Source: Rhexocercosporidium sp. MPI-PUGE-AT-0058
Taxonomy: Eukaryota > Ascomycota > Leotiomycetes > Helotiales
NCBI GenBank assembly: GCA_020746875.1
Contig: JAGTJL010000008.1
Location: 2,356,001 to 2,420,000 of the forward strand
DNA: 64,000 bases
Direction of reading: 5' to 3'
Shown here: one piece after another, positions 59,083-64,000 of the stretch
Layout of the letters: the number at the start of each line of letters is the position of its first letter
Position numbering within the stretch: position 1 is the stretch's first letter
The notes under the pieces: model-generated
What the model was told of the DNA's origin: nothing
What the model saw: only the letters and a program-made list of their open reading frames with translations
Database searches by the model: none
Made by a program: the position numbers and the translations under genes

Positions 59083-60165
59083 TCGAAAACATAATTGACT
59101 TTAGCACGAGAGTAGCTGGCACCTGCTCTAGGGCTGTTTGCAGCATTGCGGTTCCAAAGATCGGAGAGAGAAACTGGACTTAAAGATATCATGTTAAATG
59201 ACGCCTTGAAATTTATGATGTTTGGCTGAGAACTAGCAAAGTGAAGGAGGAGGTTGACGCTGGACTCTCGCTAAAGAACCAGCCAGGACTTAGTGGCTGA
59301 TAAATCCGGCAGGGTGCTTTTGGGGGCTGTAATTACGGGGCGATATTAAATGGCCGATCGAGGCACACCAGAACACCAAAGTTAACGGTTTATCTCTTTA
59401 ATTATACAACATCACATTACTAATTTAAGTATTCGTCTTTACGAAATACTTTATATTTCTTAAGAAGTCTCTTCAGCGTTTCTATATTAGATTCTATAAG
59501 AGGCTGCTCTGCAACTCCTGGGTTTAGTACTTGGGCGTGTCGCTAGAATCGGCCACTTTCGCCCCGTACAGGGGGGCTACAGGCCTGGAATTTTAGCGAC
59601 TCATGCCCCTGTCTCGGCAACCAAACGCCGAGAGTTAATTCTGCTTTTAAGCACCAGCATCACCGAATGGTTGACAGTTAAGGTATGATATTCTACTTAC
59701 AACTACTTAACAAGGACTCAAAAGGCAACACAACCCCAAATACTACAATCACTGCTACGCTACTTCTTACCCACATCCCACTCTTACATGCTGGGTGGCA
59801 AATGACAAGGGCCATCGGGGCTGTTTTATCCTTGAGATCTTCAACGTCTACCCCCAAAAAGGTAAGAAACTAGCTCCAAAACGAAGTCGAGTTGAAATAT
59901 AAAAGAATGTCAATACCACGGCAAAAGGAAAACACAGTCAAGCCACAGCTACCAATACTGTGTTTCCCTTACACCTGCTCTCCATTTCTTCTAGTCCCAA
60001 GCTAGACTAGCCCGCCAGAAGACGCAAGACCCGCATACAGTTCTGTCAGCCTTTCGAAAGGTGGGGTTCAGAAGCAGAAAGTATTCCTCAATCCTTCTCC
60101 AGCCTCCCTCACGTTACACCCGCCTGTATATCGATGATTAAGCCACGCCGCATCAAACTAGAGGG
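59083..60165. other. intergenic with small repeat-like fragment
   Basis: An AT-rich patch at about 59390-59510 contains, on the minus strand, a frame ending LKRLLKKYKVFRKDEYLN then TAG, which looks like the tail of a repeat-encoded protein. The open frame at 59685-59873 lacks support. The sequence at 59930-60160 is the leader of the following gene. Confidence 0.35.
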
Positions 60166-62156
60166 ATGCGTCAGCGCCGTCCAGGTCAAGAAGAGGAGGC
60201 CGCTGTACCAAAGAACGATTCCAATGTCTCGAACTCAAATGCAAATCCAGGTCCAGGTCCAGGTTCAGGGCCAGCTCGTCCCTACCCGCAAATGCTGCAA
60301 TTTGTGAGTGTAGGACCTGGAGGCTCGGTGTCTAGTCCCAACCTCGTGAGATCGCACGCCATAAAGGGATATCACCAGAGGAGGAAAGAGGCCAAGAAGG
60401 CTTATCTGAACAGCTTGAATCAGCAGCGTAATGTGCAGCTGCGCCCAATTGGGATTGCTCCTCGGGCGACGACCCTTGTGGATGGTACCGAGAAAGCACG
60501 GGGGCCATCGGCCGGCTCGGTAGCCAGAACCAGCAGTAAAGAGGTTGAACGGGATGGGTATTCTCCGGTGGTAACGGTGGTGGAAGAACAGGAGGAATAT
60601 GATTCGGTTGAGGCAGCGGTGGAAGCAGAGATCATTCGTCAGGAAGATCGACGTCTCTGTCTGTTGACGACGATCGAAAGCAAACAAAATAATTGTAAGT
60701 ACTCCTCTCCATATCTCTCTTCCCCATGACACTCAAATATGCACATTGCTAATTTTTGATTTCCAAGTGGTACCATATGCATGGTTTGAGAAAGATGGCC
60801 CGGTTCTGCATGTCGACCGAACGAAATGGCCTTTCCCAGCCCCCTTCACAGTAACTGGATCAGATCGCACAGACCAGGGTATGAAAAGCCTGACCCCCAG
60901 ACAATCCGCTTGGATGCCCTACACTAGAAGTCCAGACTTCACAACAGTGAAAGGGGCAGTTTTAGACCTCTCGGTATTATCCTGGATAGGCCAGACGCCA
61001 GAATGCTTTCAATTCCGGGTCGAAACCATTAAGTGGATTCAGGAACGGCTGCGGGATCCCAAAAAGGCACTCAACTACGCCACAATTGGTGCCATCATGA
61101 CCTTCACGATGTGGACTGTAAGTCAATACCCCTGAATCTTCTTTGATCATGAGGCACACGCCGTAATTCTTGCTGCACTAGGTTGCATGCATTCCACCCC
61201 TCATCCCACTTAGTCACGGCTGTCACAAAGTCTTGGCTTGAATCTTGAGCCACATACTGAAGGTTAATTAGGCGGGCTATGGAGACTCGACAGAAATGAG
61301 CACTCACATGGATGCTGTACAACGCATCATCGATTCAAGAGGCGGTTTTGCGTCTTTCCACGATGATGGACCCATGGTAGCAAAACTAACACTGTAAGGC
61401 CCTCCACCTCCGAACATAATGATCATAAACAACTAACAGCCCTGTCGAAGTTTTGACAGCATGATAGCCGTCCTGACAGGGAAAGCTCCTCGATTCCCAC
61501 AGGTGGACTACTACCTATTTCTTCCCGAATCTCCAACACAAGCAACTCCAATCCACGACTCCCCCCTCTCAGGCGATGGAGACTTTGAGACTATCATAAC
61601 CCACAGCAAAAACACCGACATCATCATCCTGCTACTCAAACAAATGTGGATACTCACACTCGACCACCGGCTCCTCACCCTCGCGGAAGAAACCTCCACA
61701 TCTCGCCCTCAAATAGCCTTCTCCGTCGAACCCCAACACAACTACAGCACACACCTCCTCACCCTCCCACTCCTTTCTACCTGCCACGACCCAAACCACA
61801 ACCACGTCCTCGAAACCCTCCAGCATACATCCACCATCTACCACCGCGCCATAGAGTTCCTCGCCATCGACTTCCCCTCCCCGCTCAACGAGCGAGCTTA
61901 CCAAGATCTCTGCACCGCGTTTGGGAAGTGTTCTGATGATGATTTCTGGGTGAGGTATCCCGGCGTTCAGCTTTGGGTTTTGCTTGTAGGGACAGCGGCT
62001 TCGAGGGGAAAGAAAGAGGCTGCTTTTTGGATGTTCTATTTGAGTCGCACGGGGAGCTTCTCGAACGCGGCAAATTGGTTGACGGGTAATGCGGCTATTA
62101 GGTTGTTTTTGGATATCCAGCGGAGGATGAGAGATGCTGGTGCGTCGTCGTCATGA
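60166..62156 (+). CDS. fungal transcription-factor-like protein, four exons, 565 aa
   Basis: Exons 60166-60694, 60768-61117, 61272-61393 and 61460-62156 join in frame (1698 bases with stop, 565 residues). The N-terminus is basic and Pro/Gly/Asn-rich. FVSVGPGGSVSSPNLVRSHAIKGYHQRRKEAKKAYL matches the short N-terminal motif (F..V......VRSH..K..H.RR) of ascomycete proteins related to Zn2Cys6 regulators that have lost the zinc cluster. Exons 2-4 form the mostly helical Fungal_trans_2-like region: VLSWIGQTPECFQFRVETIKWIQERL, MDAVQRIIDSRGGF, LLLKQMWILTLDHRLLTLAEE and FWMFYLSRTGSF. The MDAVQRIIDSRGGF helix is a typical mark. It probably acts in the nucleus, but its targets are unknown. No zinc-cluster cysteines are visible, which is normal for this subgroup. 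Confidence 0.8.
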
Positions 62157-63405
62157 AGTGGTTCTGATTGGTAGGAATGGACGACGAGGACCTGCCCTTT
62201 TCGGACCCGAGACGATCTTATGGGGAGAAGAATCATGATGAGATCGGATCGGGCCACCGATATCTTTGAGGTTAGAGAAAAGCCTCATTCGCGTCTCTTT
62301 GAAGCTCGTGGGGAAGAGCTGAAACCTATGCATACGCGCGATTCTAAAGCCCGGAGCGAAATTCGGACCCTCTTCCACCAACCAATAAGAAGGAAGACCT
62401 AACACCAAAATACGCCAGCTTCGAGAAAATTTCAAGTTTTCATAGCGACAATACAGTCTCCGCATTTATATGAAACCAGGAAGCTGGAGAGTCAGAAGGA
62501 TGAATGGCTCGATGTTTGGATCATGCTCTTCAATCCCGATCGAACAATGCCCTGATCTGATCTTGAGTATCTCGCTATGTTTATTGTGCTTCTCCCGTAT
62601 CCGGTTAGGAGGGAAGTTCGAAAGCGGGAGCTAAGACCAAGAGTCAGTGCGAGCGAGCGGGCGGGTGATCGACAAGGCTGAATTGTAGCTTCTATAAGGG
62701 AGCTAGTTTACCTAGTGCAGCAAGCTACTCGAGAAAAAGTTTGGAATGGGAACGGAGCACAGATCAGGTGTGGGATTAGAATACAAGACATGAACTAGTA
62801 AACGGGACAGTTCATGGAGCGCAACGCACGGGAAGGGATGGGATTGGATTGTATGAAATGAAATGAGAATAGAAATGGTATGGGTATGACATGATTGTGG
62901 TATAAATAGACTTTCATGTACAGTACATATACGAGACGTACATAATATACATAGAGTTTCTCTTCTTTAGTATTTAGGGGATTTAGAAAATATAGGACCA
63001 TCTAGTACCATAATCTCAAGCTAATTGTAAAGGCGTCCATCATCCAAGGGGTAAGCAGATTCTGTACAAGGACGATGGTCTTACGTGAAGCCTTCCTCGA
63101 GCTTGAAAATTTAACAAGAGAAAGAGGGAGAGAACATGATCGGAAACTTCCGAGATTTTCCTCTTTCCAAGGCGGGTTGTCCTAAGACGGGTTAGGAAGC
63201 TCGGAAATGCGCGAGGGGAATCTTAAAGACTGATAGTCCATGATCTTAATGTTCAAAAGCCGATATCAAGACCAAGGCCATGACACTAAGTATATTATTA
63301 GGTAGGTAAGGTTTTCAATGAATCGCTCACTCAGGCCATCCAACTGGTATCATTTGCAACGCTCTCCTCATAACACCTATCCTACCCCTCCCCGAAATCC
63401 CGCTC
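62157..63405. other. intergenic between convergent genes
   Basis: This is the 3' flank of both neighbours. AT-rich sequence around 62880-63010 contains TATATA-like words. No supported gene. Confidence 0.4.
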
Positions 63406-64000
63406 CTAAATACCACCCCGAACAACTTCCCTCTCAGTCTCAACCTCGCCCCCCTCCCCCGTACGTCTCCGCTCCAAAATCCACCTCGGGCCCCCAGCAG
63501 GATCCTCATCCTTCGTATAACTTATACTCTCCGCACTCCCCGTGTTTCGATGTTTTCTAAACGGCTCTTTCCCAGTCCCATTCCCGTTTTCCCTTTCTCT
63601 CTCCTTATCTTTATTAACCACCTCCCCAACCCTCTCGTCAGCTTCATCCTCTCTCTCCCGTTCTCTCTCTTGAATACCATCTAACGGCGAGAAACTCATG
63701 GTCAGAGTCGGACTAGCAGGCGGGGAACTAGCTGCGCTCGCACCCTCACTATGCAAACTAAAGGTGCTACTCTTCCTCCTATGGCCACCTCCCGGAGGCA
63801 TCTGCGCGTGATTCGCAGGCGGGAAATTAACTGCACCACCTTGAGGCCATGGTGGGAGAGGGCCTACAGGCGAGCCATCATCCATACCCGCCACACTCTT
63901 TGGACTACCGCCATTACTGCTGTGTAAGCTGGCTTGACTACCACCCCATGCACCGCGGCGGAGTTTGAGGAGGGCGTCAAAACTCATGTCGCCTTCGTAG
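63406..64000 (-). CDS. 3' end of an unrecognised Ser/Gly-rich, charged protein (5' partial)
   Basis: An open frame runs from the right edge to a stop at 63406-63408 (about 197 codons visible). It continues upstream of the ATG at 63987-63985 (YEGD precedes MSFDALL), so the protein probably starts outside the window. The visible part begins FDALLKLRRGAWGGSQASLHSS, then is Gly/Pro/Ser-rich with a possible phosphorylation motif (RRKSSTFSLHSE). A long charged stretch follows (EREREREDEADERVGEVVNKDKERERE), then a C-terminus rich in Arg and Glu. It looks like a disordered cytosolic or regulatory tail. I do not recognise the family. Confidence 0.6.
   Translation of the reverse strand, partial: YEGDMSFDALLKLRRGAWGGSQASLHSSNGGSPKSVAGMDDGSPVGPLPPWPQGGAVNFPPANHAQMPPGGGHRRKSSTFSLHSEGASAASSPPASPTLTMSFSPLDGIQEREREREDEADERVGEVVNKDKERERENGNGTGKEPFRKHRNTGSAESISYTKDEDPAGGPRWILERRRTGEGGEVETEREVVRGGI

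Overview
The window comes from a filamentous ascomycete, probably Pezizomycotina. The evidence is short introns (about 50-150 bases) with GTAAGT/GTGAGT donors and CTGAC/CTAAC branch points. There is also a HET-domain gene, a Clr5-domain gene, a GH72 glucanosyltransferase, fungal transcription-factor-like genes, and a repeat relic whose stop codons look like CpA-to-TpA (RIP-type) mutations. A placement in Leotiomycetes is only a guess. No tRNA or rRNA gene was found by eye.

Layout. 0-2.2 kb holds the 3' end of an adenylation-domain/membrane/reductase fusion gene. A small Cys-rich gene (2.4-2.7 kb, minus), a sugar/quinate-type MFS transporter with eight exons including a 6-base microexon (3.9-6.4 kb, minus) and the Arp2/3 subunit ARPC5 with one frame break (7.5-8.5 kb, minus) follow. 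About 18 kb (8.5-26.9 kb) then shows no gene I can support, only pyrimidine tracts and simple repeats. From 26.9 kb come a decayed membrane-protein gene, a short-chain dehydrogenase (SDR), a HET protein, a Ser-rich Gag-like protein, a second SDR with introns, and a 253-bp MITE with perfect 46-bp inverted repeats. At 38.7-40.1 kb lies a GPI-anchored beta-1,3-glucanosyltransferase, and at 43.1-45.8 kb a 738-residue protein I do not recognise.

From 46 to 60 kb the window is accessory-like and decaying. It holds a RIP-like repeat relic on the minus strand (47.6-50.6 kb) with a second small MITE inside it, a coiled-coil/Cys-rich/Arg-Ser-rich gene broken by several single-base frame changes (51.3-53.4 kb), an intact Clr5-domain gene (54.2-56.1 kb), a possible solo LTR and a Zn2Cys6 transcription-factor pseudogene (58.3-59.1 kb). 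The window closes with a transcription-factor-like gene in four exons (60.2-62.2 kb) and the 3' end of an unrecognised gene running off the right edge.

The genes do not form an obvious pathway or cluster. The two most informative threads are the mobile-element and repeat decay around 46-60 kb, and a recurring pattern of one-base losses that break otherwise clean reading frames in ARPC5, the 26.9 kb gene, the 51-53 kb gene and the 58 kb pseudogene. Several of these fall in short homopolymers, so assembly error must be separated from real gene decay. All gene structures here were assembled by eye from frames and splice signals.
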